Of a stretch of 40,521 bases of DNA, positions 1-7,092 are shown piece after piece; positions within the stretch are counted from its first letter, which is position 1; each line of letters opens with the position of its first letter. The position numbers were made by a program, and so were the translations under genes. Location: assembly GCA_900318405.1 (NCBI GenBank), contig ONKP01000007.1:1-40521 (forward strand), given 5' to 3'. The notes below the pieces were generated by a model. That model did not search any database and was not told the origin of the DNA. It saw only the letters and a list, made by a program, of their open reading frames with translations. This stretch comes from an uncultured Eubacteriales bacterium. Its GTDB lineage: Bacteria; Bacillota; Clostridia; Lachnospirales; Lachnospiraceae.

Positions 1-10
1 GATCTGGTAT

Positions 11-18
11 ACCTCCTT
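11..18 (-). promoter_or_regulatory. Shine-Dalgarno of the next gene (probably rplJ)
   Basis: A consensus AAGGAGGT reads on the minus strand eleven or so bases before the window edge. No start codon is visible, so the gene it serves begins just outside. The L10 leader directly upstream makes rplJ the expected gene. Confidence 0.7.
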
Positions 19-168
19 ATAGAATTTGTGTACCAGCGCACGAACTTATGCAATAAAAAACGCATGTCCAAAGACATGCGGAACAATCCTTTTCAGGAAG
101 CTGTCCTCGGCAGGCGCATGCTGTGCTTACGTTCCTTTATGGGAACACCTGCTGTCTTCGGCGCGATA
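19..168 (-). ncRNA. Ribosomal protein L10 leader (rplJ autoregulatory leader)
   Basis: The minus strand carries the two conserved blocks of the Firmicute L10 leader: CCGAAGACAGCAGGTG (146-161) and GCCTGCCGAGG (105-115). Between them lies a GTTCCC/GGGAAC-type arm. In the known family, excess L10 (with L12) binds this RNA and lowers rplJ-rplL expression. Here the leader ends in an intrinsic terminator-like hairpin (61-80), so attenuation is the likely mechanism. It lies between rplA and the expected rplJ, the usual place. Confidence 0.85.
55..80 (-). terminator. Attenuator-type terminator in the L10 leader
   Basis: On the minus strand CGCATGTC-TTTG-GACATGCG forms a perfect 8-bp stem at 61-80, followed by six T (55-60). 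It stands between the L10-binding part of the leader and the rplJ ribosome-binding site, as expected of a conditional terminator. Confidence 0.75.
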
Positions 169-176
169 CAAATTGT

Positions 177-205
177 ATTAAATCACGAGGTGCTATATTT
201 GTCAA
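177..205 (-). promoter_or_regulatory. Sigma-A promoter of the L10 leader/rplJ transcript
   Basis: TTGACA (-35, 200-205), a 17-base spacer and TTTAAT (-10, 177-182) read on the minus strand. Transcription would start near 170, just before the first conserved L10-leader block. rplJ-rplL can therefore be transcribed separately from rplK-rplA. Confidence 0.8.
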
Positions 206-291
206 GGGTGTATTAGAATTTATTCAAATCTGCCGACAGCTATTACGCAACAGGTCTCAAGGGTGGAGGCGTCTGTACTCCGAAACTACTG

Positions 292-329
292 AAAACGGAA
301 CCGCCGCCCGTCAGCAGCAGTCCCGTTTT
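292..329 (-). terminator. Hairpin after rplA, probable terminator
   Basis: A 17-bp stem (AAAACGG paired with CCGTTTT, extended by nine more pairs including G-U) closes on a GACG loop on the minus strand. The run of T is part of the 3' arm rather than a free tail. It follows rplA and precedes the rplJ promoter. Termination strength is uncertain. Confidence 0.5.
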
Positions 330-373
330 CATTCAGTCGGTCTGACGGCTTTGCGCCTGGATCAGACTTATTT

Positions 374-1114
374 TCAATATATCAGCCGACAAGTCTCATA
401 GGGTTGATCCTCACGCCGGGGCCCATTGTTGAAGATACGGAAACGCTCTTCAGATACTGGGCCCATTGTTGAAGATACGGAAACGCTCTTCAGATACTGG
501 CCCTTCAGTGCTGAAGGTCTTGCCTTGTTGATTGCCGCCATCAGTGTCTGGAAGTTCTCATAAAGCTTCGCCTCATCGAAGGAAGCCTTGCCGATGACTA
601 CATGGATGATGTTTGCCTTGTCCAGTCTGTACTCAACTTTACCTGCTTTGATATCGTTGATGGCTTTTGTTACATCCATCGTAACCGTACCGGACTTCGG
701 GTTCGGCATCAGGCCTTTCGGTCCGAGTACACGACCAAGACGTCCTACAACGCCCATCATATCCGGTGTTGCAACAACGACATCAAAATCAAACCAGCCG
801 CCCTGGATCTTCTCTACAAGATCCTGATCTCCTACGAAATCAGCGCCTGCAGCTCTGGCTTCATCAGCCTTTGCGCCCTTGGCGAAAACCAGAACGCGGA
901 CAGTTTTGCCGACACCATTCGGCAGAACGACAGCGCCACGAATCTGCTGATCTGCATGACGTCCATCGCAGCCTGTGCGGATATGCACTTCAATGGTCTC
1001 ATCAAATTTAGCTCTTGCCGTTTTCTTTGCCAGAGCAACTGCCTCTTCCGGCTCGTACAGTTTGCCACGCTCGACTGCCTTGGCAGCCTCCACATAATTC
1101 TTTCCGTGTTTCAT
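374..1114 (-). CDS. rplA: 50S ribosomal protein L1 with frameshifted C-terminus
   Basis: L1 binds 23S rRNA at the mobile L1 stalk and, in many bacteria, represses its own rplK-rplA mRNA. The core is typical ([19 protein letters not shown] and, near residue 205-219, [17 protein letters not shown]). The chosen ATG at 1114 has AGGAGG seven bases upstream; the reading frame is open a little further but without a ribosome site. A perfect 40-bp tandem duplication (421-460 and 461-500) shifts the frame after STMGP. The usual tail, which would read [11 protein letters not shown], is replaced by 27 unrelated residues, giving 246 instead of 230 aa. Removing one repeat copy restores a normal L1 ending at a stop at 382-384. 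Either a true mutation with a dispensable tail or an assembly error. Confidence 0.95.
   Translation of the reverse strand: MKHGKNYVEAAKAVERGKLYEPEEAVALAKKTARAKFDETIEVHIRTGCDGRHADQQIRGAVVLPNGVGKTVRVLVFAKGAKADEARAAGADFVGDQDLVEKIQGGWFDFDVVVATPDMMGVVGRLGRVLGPKGLMPNPKSGTVTMDVTKAINDIKAGKVEYRLDKANIIHVVIGKASFDEAKLYENFQTLMAAINKARPSALKGQYLKSVSVSSTMGPVSEERFRIFNNGPRREDQPYETCRLIY
421..500. repeat. Perfect 40-bp tandem duplication inside rplA
   Basis: Bases 421-460 and 461-500 are identical. Forty is not a multiple of three, so the duplication changes the reading frame. The junction lies at a GGGCCC-like stretch, which could favour slippage or an assembly error. Confidence 0.97.
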
Positions 1115-1260
1115 TATTTTTCCTCCTGTGGTAGTTGCGGGACCTGACGTCCCTTCCACTTTCTCTTATGACGACTGCCCGATACCGTGACGGACGGGCG
1201 GCCGTTTCTGCGGTTCTTCCGTTCCGGCGCTATGCCATCTTTGCGCTTTCAGCGAACGGA

Positions 1261-1686
1261 TTATTCTTCTACAGTGATACCCATGCTGCGGGCTGTGCCG
1301 GCGATCATGCTCATGGCACTCTCAACACTTGCAGCATTAAGGTCAGGCATCTTGGTCTCAGCGATCTCGCGAAGCTGATCCTTCTTCAGAACAGCGACCT
1401 TTGTCTTGTTCGGTTCGCCTGATGCCTTCTGGATTCCGCATGCTTTCTTGATCAGAACCGCTGCCGGCGGAGTCTTCGTGATGAAGCTGAAGCTTCTGTC
1501 GGTGTAAACAGTGATGACAACAGGGATCAGCAGATCGCCTTTGTCAGCTGTTCTGGCATTGAACTCCTTGGTGAACTGTACGATGTTGACACCGTGCTGA
1601 CCAAGGGCCGGGCCTACCGGCGGAGCAGGAGTAGCCTTGCCTGCGGGAATCTGTAACTTAATGTAACCTTCTACCTTCTTTGCCAT
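1261..1686 (-). CDS. rplK: 50S ribosomal protein L11
   Basis: L11 forms the GTPase-associated centre with 23S rRNA and L10/L12. The 141-residue product begins [20 protein letters not shown] and holds the conserved [14 protein letters not shown] segment, matching the family length (about 141). ATG at 1686 is preceded by AGGAGG eight bases away. A GTG three codons earlier overlaps the ribosome site and is rejected as start. It follows nusG by 57 bases and precedes rplA by 146 bases; that gap shows a small GGGAC/GTCCC hairpin but no promoter I would defend. Likely one transcript with nusG and rplA. Confidence 0.97.
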   Translation of the reverse strand: MAKKVEGYIKLQIPAGKATPAPPVGPALGQHGVNIVQFTKEFNARTADKGDLLIPVVITVYTDRSFSFITKTPPAAVLIKKACGIQKASGEPNKTKVAVLKKDQLREIAETKMPDLNAASVESAMSMIAGTARSMGITVEE

Positions 1687-1743
1687 TTTCGGCACCTCCT
1701 AATATAATGTGGTATTTGCGGGGATTTTCCCTCCCACCGGCCG

Positions 1744-2274
1744 TCAACCGGCCTTTCGAACCTCTGCGAAGCCAAGTTCTACCGGCGTCGCACGGCCGAA
1801 CATCTCTACAAGGATCGTGACCTTCTGCTTGTTCGGGTTGATCGATGTGATCTTCCCGCTCGCATCTTTCCATGCACCGGCGATCACGACAACCTCGTCG
1901 CCGACCTCAAAATCAACAAGGATCTTCTCCTCAGATTTGACGCCGAGCGGCTCCATATCCGCAGCTGACAGCGGAACAGGTTTGGATCCCGGTCCGACAA
2001 AGCCCGTCACGCCTCTGGTGTTCCGAACAACGTACCAGGTATCATCATTCATGACCATATTCACAAGCACGTATCCCGGATACATTTTCCTCTGGACTGT
2101 GCGTCTGACGTCATTCTTGACTTCGACGACATCTTCCATCGGCACACGCACCTCATGGATCTGCTCTTCCAGATGTCGATTGGTAATCGTCTTCTCAATA
2201 TCGGCTTTTACCTTGTTCTCATATCCGGAATATGTATGAACCACATACCATTTCGCTTCTGATGATTCAGACAT
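1744..2274 (-). CDS. nusG: Transcription termination/antitermination factor NusG
   Basis: NusG binds the clamp of RNA polymerase through its N-terminal NGN domain and regulates pausing, termination and coupling to ribosomes. The 176-residue protein starts MSESSEAKWYVVHTYSGYE (NGN, about residues 9-110, with MYPGYVLVNM) and ends in a KOW domain (about 125-176, VGDEVVVIAGAWKDASGKI). The ATG at 2274 has AAAGGTG eight bases upstream. Fifteen bases separate it from secE, so the two are co-transcribed from the rpmG promoter. Confidence 0.97.
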   Translation of the reverse strand: MSESSEAKWYVVHTYSGYENKVKADIEKTITNRHLEEQIHEVRVPMEDVVEVKNDVRRTVQRKMYPGYVLVNMVMNDDTWYVVRNTRGVTGFVGPGSKPVPLSAADMEPLGVKSEEKILVDFEVGDEVVVIAGAWKDASGKITSINPNKQKVTILVEMFGRATPVELGFAEVRKAG

Positions 2275-2289
2275 CAAATTCACCTTTCC

Positions 2290-2532
2290 TTATTTGATGA
2301 TCAGCTGGATCAGCTGCAATCCCAGATTATCGATGAGTGTGATCAGGAGAACGAGGACTGCAGAAACAGCGACGACAGAGCCTGTCTGTTTTACCAGCGT
2401 CTTCTGGTCTGTCCAGACGATCTTGTCCCATTCGGTCTTGAGCCCTTTGGTCCAGCTGTTCCTTTTATCTTTCTTTTTCTTCACAGCTTTCGTCTGTTTC
2501 GTCTTCTCGACAGCTGTATTGTTATCTGCCAT
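2290..2532 (-). CDS. secE: Preprotein translocase subunit SecE
   Basis: SecE clamps SecY in the membrane translocon. The 80-residue single-pass form is typical of Gram-positives. A Lys-rich cytoplasmic N-terminus (1-35) is followed by the conserved amphipathic KTEWDKIVWTDQKTLVKQT segment and one membrane helix (about 52-78). ATG at 2532 is preceded by GGAG at a suitable distance; an in-frame ATG four codons upstream lacks a ribosome site. It sits between rpmG and nusG, the conserved order. Confidence 0.95.
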   Translation of the reverse strand: MADNNTAVEKTKQTKAVKKKKDKRNSWTKGLKTEWDKIVWTDQKTLVKQTGSVVAVSAVLVLLITLIDNLGLQLIQLIIK

Positions 2533-2575
2533 AATAATCTCCATTCCACTGCCTTTGACAGGCGACACATCCCGA

Positions 2576-2725
2576 TTACTTCGTTTCTCTGTGAACCGTA
2601 TGCTTTCTGCAGAATCTGCAGTACTTCTTCACTTCCATACGCTCAGGATGATTCTTCTTATCCTTCGTCGTATTGTAATTACGGTGCTTGCATTCTGTGC
2701 ACTCGAGTGTAATTCTTGTACGCAT
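2576..2725 (-). CDS. rpmG: 50S ribosomal protein L33
   Basis: This 49-residue gene begins [20 protein letters not shown] and ends HRETK. Cysteines 9, 12, 36 and 39 form the zinc ribbon of the zinc-containing (C+) L33 form. The ATG has GGGAGG nine bases upstream. It is the first gene of the rpmG-secE-nusG transcript, 44 bases before secE. In many Firmicutes a zinc-free paralogue replaces this form under zinc limitation; whether one exists here cannot be seen. Confidence 0.95.
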   Translation of the reverse strand: MRTRITLECTECKHRNYNTTKDKKNHPERMEVKKYCRFCRKHTVHRETK

Positions 2726-2882
2726 CGACGGTTACCTCCCACACTGTTATTTATTCAGACACTTTTTATACGCAACAAAAAGACCAGATCTGCTTCTTTC
2801 CTGCGCAAGGGGAAACGGTCACGTTAACCGCCTCTTTAAAAAAAGCGTAAAAAAAAAGGACCCGCCTTTCAGTCGCCAATAA

Positions 2883-2911
2883 ACTATAGCATGAAGGGGA
2901 TCCTCTGTCAA
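2883..2911 (-). promoter_or_regulatory. Strong promoter of rpmG-secE-nusG
   Basis: TTGACA (2906-2911), 17 bases and TATAGT (2883-2888) read on the minus strand. Transcription would start near 2876, giving a leader of about 150 bases with two long T runs (around 2838-2857). The remaining 2912-3015 holds the end of the DeoR transcript; I see no canonical terminator there. Confidence 0.85.
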
Positions 2912-3015
2912 GGAGTCATATGTAATTTCTGTTGTCCGAAAAAAGTCGAACAAGCTATGTATTATCAGTCTTTTGCAGACACCAGGCCAGACAACGGGCT
3001 CTGATCATCATGTCC

Positions 3016-3798
3016 TTATTCATGATCCTTTTCGCTGCCAGGATAGATCAGTTCTACACCTGATTTATGGAAGAGTTCTGTCCAGCGATCATCCGGCCTT
3101 CTGTCCGTGATAACCCCGCTGACTTCCTCCACACCTGCCGTGCGGGTAAAAGCCGTACTGTCGAATTTGCTGCCGTCAAGCACCAGATAGCTCTTCGCCG
3201 AGCACTGCAGCGCTTTTTTCTTCATACGGGAGAACGTCTCAAAAGAATCCATGATCCCGCGCTCATAATCAAGGCCCTTACAGGATATGAAAGCCTTGTC
3301 AACGAAATAATTCTCCGCGGTTTCCTCTGCCATGGTTCCGACCAGGGCAAGGTATCCGCTCTTCAGCATGCCGCCCGTGGAGATCAGGTTCCAGTCAGGT
3401 ATCTCCGAAAGCTCGAGAAGGATCTCAATGGAATTCGTGACAACCGTCAGCTTCTGCTTATTCCTGAGTGCCTTGGCGATAAACAGGTCTGTGGAACTGG
3501 CGTCGAGCATGATATGATCGCCGTCGTGCACGAGCTCTGCCGCGATATTTGCAATCTTCTGCTTCTCCGCTACATTTTTTCTGCTGCGAATCGTCAGCGG
3601 CATATCAAAGCCCACATTCTCATTAAGGATTGCGCCGCCATAGCTCTTTGTGGCGTATCCGTCAGCCTCAAGCTTTTCCAGATCCCTTCGTATCGTCTCC
3701 TCAGATACTTTAAACCGATGGCTCAACTCACTGACAACCACACGTTTCTCATCCTGGAGCTCTTCAAGGATCAGATTCCTTCTCTCAAGTGCCAGCAC
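3016..3798 (-). CDS. DeoR-family transcriptional regulator, last gene of the microcompartment cluster
   Basis: DeoR proteins sense phosphorylated sugars. This 260-residue member has the N-terminal winged helix (about 1-57; ERRNLILEELQDEKRVVVSE, then VSEETIRRDLEKLEADGYATKSYGGA) and the C-terminal isomerase-like sensor domain with the family motifs DHIMLDASST and LVGTMAEE. The start is GTG at 3798, with AGGAG seven bases upstream. It lies 45 bases after the PduT-like shell gene on the same strand. In GRM5-type fucose/rhamnose loci a DeoR gene ends the cluster in the same way, so it probably controls the two microcompartment promoters. The effector is likely a sugar phosphate, by inference. Confidence 0.92.
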   Translation of the reverse strand: MLALERRNLILEELQDEKRVVVSELSHRFKVSEETIRRDLEKLEADGYATKSYGGAILNENVGFDMPLTIRSRKNVAEKQKIANIAAELVHDGDHIMLDASSTDLFIAKALRNKQKLTVVTNSIEILLELSEIPDWNLISTGGMLKSGYLALVGTMAEETAENYFVDKAFISCKGLDYERGIMDSFETFSRMKKKALQCSAKSYLVLDGSKFDSTAFTRTAGVEEVSGVITDRRPDDRWTELFHKSGVELIYPGSEKDHE

Positions 3799-3843
3799 GA
3801 TCGTACTCCTGTTCTATTATCAGATATGTATGCAGGCTGCGTA

Positions 3844-4392
3844 TCACAGGATGGTGCGAATGATCTTCTCATCCGGATGTGCGATGACGGAAGAATCGAG
3901 GAACATCCCCTTCTCTCCCGACAGCTGCTTTGCCTTCTCGATGGAAGCTGTTACAGCGGAAACCTCGCCGGTGATGACCATGAATGATTTTCCGCACATA
4001 CCCTTTGCGAGACGAAGCTCAATGACATTGACGATTGCCGTCTTTGCTGCCATATCTGCTGCCTCGATCAGAGAAGCGACATCAAATGTCTCGAGGATGC
4101 CGAGTGCATCGACATGGTCTACTGATGTAGCTCCATAGATTGCGGGGAACAGCGACTCATGCGGATTGCCGAGAACGAAATTATCGATCAGATCATATTC
4201 GTATTCGGTGCTTGCCGCCTCAACTGCGGCTTTAACAGCGCTGAGATCTCCGGTAATGATGGCGATATACTTTCCGGGGCATACCGTCTGCGCTTCGACG
4301 ATATCGACTTCCGAAGTCTTGACCATCTTATCAGCTGCCGTGATGCCGGTCGGTATGCTTTTGAACTCAACCATTCCGATTGCTCTGCTCAT
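3844..4392 (-). CDS. PduT-like tandem-domain (trimeric) shell protein, BMC-T
   Basis: 182 residues with two BMC domains (about 1-90 and 95-182). Trimers of such proteins fill hexagonal sites in the shell. Cys38 (in VEAQTVCPGKY) matches the cysteine that, in PduT, lines the pore and holds a [4Fe-4S] cluster at the trimer axis. Its neighbour 17 bases upstream is the PduS-like flavo-iron-sulfur protein, the usual pairing for moving electrons across the shell to recycle NAD+ or reduce cobalamin. ATG at 4392 has AAAGGA about 12 bases upstream. Confidence 0.93.
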   Translation of the reverse strand: MSRAIGMVEFKSIPTGITAADKMVKTSEVDIVEAQTVCPGKYIAIITGDLSAVKAAVEAASTEYEYDLIDNFVLGNPHESLFPAIYGATSVDHVDALGILETFDVASLIEAADMAAKTAIVNVIELRLAKGMCGKSFMVITGEVSAVTASIEKAKQLSGEKGMFLDSSVIAHPDEKIIRTIL

Positions 4393-4409
4393 TACAGTGC
4401 TCGTCCTTT

Positions 4410-5741
4410 CTATCTCTTCTCGATGCGGATATAATCATCTGTCACATTGGTGACAACGCCGGGAAGGGATGCATGCATGGCAACGCTGAGACCGTCACCT
4501 GGCTTCGCTATCATCTGCCGGTATTCAACCGTATCGCCGATTTTTACAATGGGGATCGCAGGTGCGCCGATATGCTGCCGAAGCATAACGGTAACCGTAT
4601 CCTCCGGCTGCAGTTCATCATCCAGCGGAGCCGGAAGATCATACTTCGACAGTCCGAGACGTGCCATCAGACGCTCCTCTGGAACCTTGCGATACTCTCT
4701 GGATTCACGGACCGGAACTGCCTCAACCTTCGGCGGTTTGATCCCTTTCTTCTTCAGTCCGGCTTTGTATTCACCGATCAGCGTCCTCGGTGCCAGATCC
4801 TGCGGACATGCATACATTTCACACACGCCGCATCCGGAACAGAAATTCGTATTCAGGAACGGATTGAGATCCTGGAAATCAGCATTGGAAGCCGAGCGCA
4901 TGAAACGCGCGGGGTCGATCGGATGACCCAGTGCATGTCTCGGGCACATGTTCGTACATGTCTCACACTGACAGCATATGGATGCCGCCCGCTTCAGATC
5001 AATGGATGTTTTCCGTTTCTTCTTCATGACAACGGGGTGGTCCTGCGGCAGTACGAGGATTGCATTTGTCGTCTTCGTCACACGCCCTGACGGGGGCTGA
5101 ATGCGTCCCATCATGGGTCCGCCGACAAAATAAACCGGATCCTTGCACGTCACATCTCCCGCCAGGTCGACGACAGACTTGAAGCTGCAGCCGACAGATA
5201 CCGGAACCGTAACCGGATGGGTGACCTCACCGATAACCGTCAGATATTTGAAGGTGACCGGCTTTCTCTCCACAACAGCACGGTAAATGTTGTACATTGT
5301 CTCTACATTGTATACAATGCACCCCTGCTCGATGGGAAGTCCGCCGGGACGCACAACACGTCCGGTGCACTCATAGATCAGTACAACCTCATCACCCATG
5401 GGATATACTTCCTGGAGATAGTGAATGTGGATCTCCGGATATTTATCCACTTCTTTCCTGATCGCCGCAATGGCCTCTTTATAGGTTCCCTTGACGCCGA
5501 TCACAGCCTGCTTTGCCCCGGTAACCTGCACAACCATATGCAGACCGGCGATAATCTCATCCGCATGCACCGTGATCAGTCTTCTGTGCGGCTGAAGCAG
5601 GGGCTCACACTCCGCACAGTTTAACAGAATGGTATCTGCATTTTTATTCAGTTTTGCATAGGACGGGAAACCGGCACCACCGGCACCTACGACGCCGCCC
5701 TCACGCAGTCTTTTCTGAAATTCTTCGAAATCAATATCCAT
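4410..5741 (-). CDS. PduS/RnfC-like flavin and iron-sulfur oxidoreductase
   Basis: 443 residues. The N-terminal half resembles RnfC/complex I 51-kDa (GGVVGAGGAGFPSYAK, glycine-rich nucleotide/FMN region near 13-30). Two [4Fe-4S] motifs follow in the middle (CCQCETCTNMCP and CSGCGVCEMYACP) and a SLBB/RnfC-type tail ends the protein. In Pdu compartments PduS supplies electrons, for cobalamin reduction and probably NAD(H) recycling, and docks on PduT. ATG at 5741 is chosen because GGAG stands six bases upstream; an ATG four codons earlier has no ribosome site. No gene for its electron partner is seen. The 76 bases upstream hold direct GTCGGC repeats only. Confidence 0.9.
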   Translation of the reverse strand: MDIDFEEFQKRLREGGVVGAGGAGFPSYAKLNKNADTILLNCAECEPLLQPHRRLITVHADEIIAGLHMVVQVTGAKQAVIGVKGTYKEAIAAIRKEVDKYPEIHIHYLQEVYPMGDEVVLIYECTGRVVRPGGLPIEQGCIVYNVETMYNIYRAVVERKPVTFKYLTVIGEVTHPVTVPVSVGCSFKSVVDLAGDVTCKDPVYFVGGPMMGRIQPPSGRVTKTTNAILVLPQDHPVVMKKKRKTSIDLKRAASICCQCETCTNMCPRHALGHPIDPARFMRSASNADFQDLNPFLNTNFCSGCGVCEMYACPQDLAPRTLIGEYKAGLKKKGIKPPKVEAVPVRESREYRKVPEERLMARLGLSKYDLPAPLDDELQPEDTVTVMLRQHIGAPAIPIVKIGDTVEYRQMIAKPGDGLSVAMHASLPGVVTNVTDDYIRIEKR

Positions 5742-5817
5742 GCACTGCTCCATTCCGGTTATCCGCCGACAGTAAAGGCCGACGGGTTATTTTCTATTTA
5801 AGAATGCTTAACAACCG

Positions 5818-6105
5818 TTATGTGTCTTCTTCTGCGCCGCTTTCAAACACGCCGCCGTCATCGATGATACCCACAATGGCTGCATCCACAGGGGCATCCT
5901 GCATATCCGCTCCGATGCGGGCGGAACTCCCCTGAACTACGATCACATATTCCCCGATACCAGCGCCTACCAGATCTATGGCAATGATCTGACGCGTATC
6001 GGCTGCCATATGACGCAGAGGCTCAACGATCATAAATTTGCTACCGATCAGTTTCTCGCTCTTGCGGGTAGAGATCAGGCTGCCAACGACCTTGCCTGCT
6101 ATCAT
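5818..6105 (-). CDS. Pentameric vertex shell protein (BMC-P, EutN/CcmL family)
   Basis: 95 residues beginning MIAGKVVGSLISTRKSEKLIG, the standard EutN/CcmL start, with the LVGAGIGEYVIVVQGSSAR core. Pentamers cap the vertices of the polyhedral shell. AGGAGG directly before the ATG at 6105 decides the start; the frame is open further upstream but that part does not resemble the family. It is the only BMC-P in the locus, unlike planctomycete-type clusters that encode three. Confidence 0.95.
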   Translation of the reverse strand: MIAGKVVGSLISTRKSEKLIGSKFMIVEPLRHMAADTRQIIAIDLVGAGIGEYVIVVQGSSARIGADMQDAPVDAAIVGIIDDGGVFESGAEEDT

Positions 6106-6341
6106 ATTTCCTCCTACCGGGAAAAAACCATCTGAAATCTTCATGCCCATATCGCATGGCAGATACAAATGCTCTTCCAGTTAATTTCATAAGTTACGAC
6201 ACCGGATGATCTCCGGAATGACAAAAGTACGCAGCCGCAACCGGAACGGGATCTCCCGGTGCACCCGGCTCGGCTGCGATTAAGAACATCTCTGTATCGA
6301 TACCTGATTTCTGTATCTGACAGTTAAGCCTTCCCTGCTTT
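6106..6341 (-). other. 236-bp gap between PduL and BMC-P genes, no convincing gene
   Basis: Every other gap within the aldolase-to-DeoR block is about 105 bases or less. The minus strand has one open stretch (6194-6340) encoding SGIDTEMFLIAAEPGAPGDP-like residues, with no good ribosome site before its ATG at about 6289. GC-rich inverted pieces (CCGG, GCCG/CGGC) occur around 6225-6280. It may be a decayed gene or a structured spacer; I do not call a protein. Confidence 0.4.
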
Positions 6342-6986
6342 TCAGCGGATGATACGTACGGTATCTCCCTGCTTAATACCGGCAGCATTGGCTTCATCGG
6401 TATCGATGTGCATTTCAAGACTGAAGCTCGGATCTACACGGATAACCACATGATTAAAGATCGTTCCGCGTTCATTATCTGCCTTTACAGAAACAATGTC
6501 TCCGTTCTTAAGTCCGGCAGCCTCAGCATCCGCAGGGGTCATGTGAATATGACGCATGGCGACGATGGCGCCCTCCTGCAGATAAAGAGCTCCCTTGGGG
6601 CCAACAATGGCGATCGGAGCGCTTCCCTTCAGATCTCCCGACTGACGGATCGGTGCTTTGATACCGAGCGTGCGGGCATCTGTAGCGGAAATCTCAACCT
6701 GTGTCTTGCTTCTGACAGGTCCGAGAATGCGGACATTTTCGATCGCGCGAAGCTTAAGGCCGACAATCGTAACCTGCTCGTTAGATGCGAACTGGCCGCC
6801 CATCAGATCCTTCTTCTTCGTCAGCTGATATCCCTTGCCGAAAAGAGCCTCTACATGTTCCTGTGTCAGATGGACATGTCTGGCAGATACGCCTACCGGA
6901 ACGAGAAACCCGTTATCGCGTTCTTCGCTCTGATTGATGGCCTCAAAGACCAATCTCGTAATCTCTTCTACCTGATTCTGGTCCAT
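6342..6986 (-). CDS. pduL: PduL-type phosphotransacylase with encapsulation peptide
   Basis: PduL exchanges CoA and phosphate on acyl groups, regenerating CoA inside the compartment and yielding acyl-phosphate for ATP formation. 214 residues: an amphipathic N-terminal helix (QVEEITRLVFEAIN, about 5-18) that serves as an encapsulation peptide, then two beta-barrel PduL domains. Zinc/active-site histidines are visible at 37 and 39 (SARHVHLT), 146 and 148 (MRHIHMT) and 193 (EMHIDTDEAN). ATG at 6986 with AAAGGTG five bases upstream. The N-terminal peptide marks it as the compartment form rather than the cytosolic one. Confidence 0.95.
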   Translation of the reverse strand: MDQNQVEEITRLVFEAINQSEERDNGFLVPVGVSARHVHLTQEHVEALFGKGYQLTKKKDLMGGQFASNEQVTIVGLKLRAIENVRILGPVRSKTQVEISATDARTLGIKAPIRQSGDLKGSAPIAIVGPKGALYLQEGAIVAMRHIHMTPADAEAAGLKNGDIVSVKADNERGTIFNHVVIRVDPSFSLEMHIDTDEANAAGIKQGDTVRIIR

Positions 6987-7017
6987 GACGACACCTTTCT
7001 CCTCTGATAATAAGTCT

Positions 7018-7068
7018 GCGGCAATCGCCGCTTTCGACTACAGCTCAGACGGACAGGAGTTCTGTCCG
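7018..7068 (-). other. Pair of hairpins between shell gene and pduL
   Basis: The gap before the extended shell protein's pduL neighbour holds GCGGC-GATT-GCCGC (7018-7031) and GGACAG-AACTC-CTGTCC with flanking pairs (7050-7068). Neither is followed by a T run. Such structures can set 3' ends by processing, which would keep shell mRNA above enzyme mRNA; this is inference. Confidence 0.45.
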
Positions 7069-7092
7069 CCTGAAGGTTTCTGATCGAATAAA

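Noticed and set aside
1115-1260. L1-binding autoregulatory site between rplK and rplA
   Set aside because: A small GGGAC/GTCCC hairpin exists but I could not match the L1-binding fold.
2840-2880. T-rich segment after the rpmG start site as an attenuator
   Set aside because: The preceding bases do not form a convincing stem, so the T runs alone are not called a terminator.
2912-3015. Terminator after the DeoR gene
   Set aside because: Only weak stems (GTCT/AGAC, TTGTTCG/CGGACAA) are present, without the usual stem plus T tail.
6194-6418. Small minus-strand ORF of 74 codons overlapping the pduL 3' end
   Set aside because: Its first third is pduL in another frame and the rest lacks a ribosome site.
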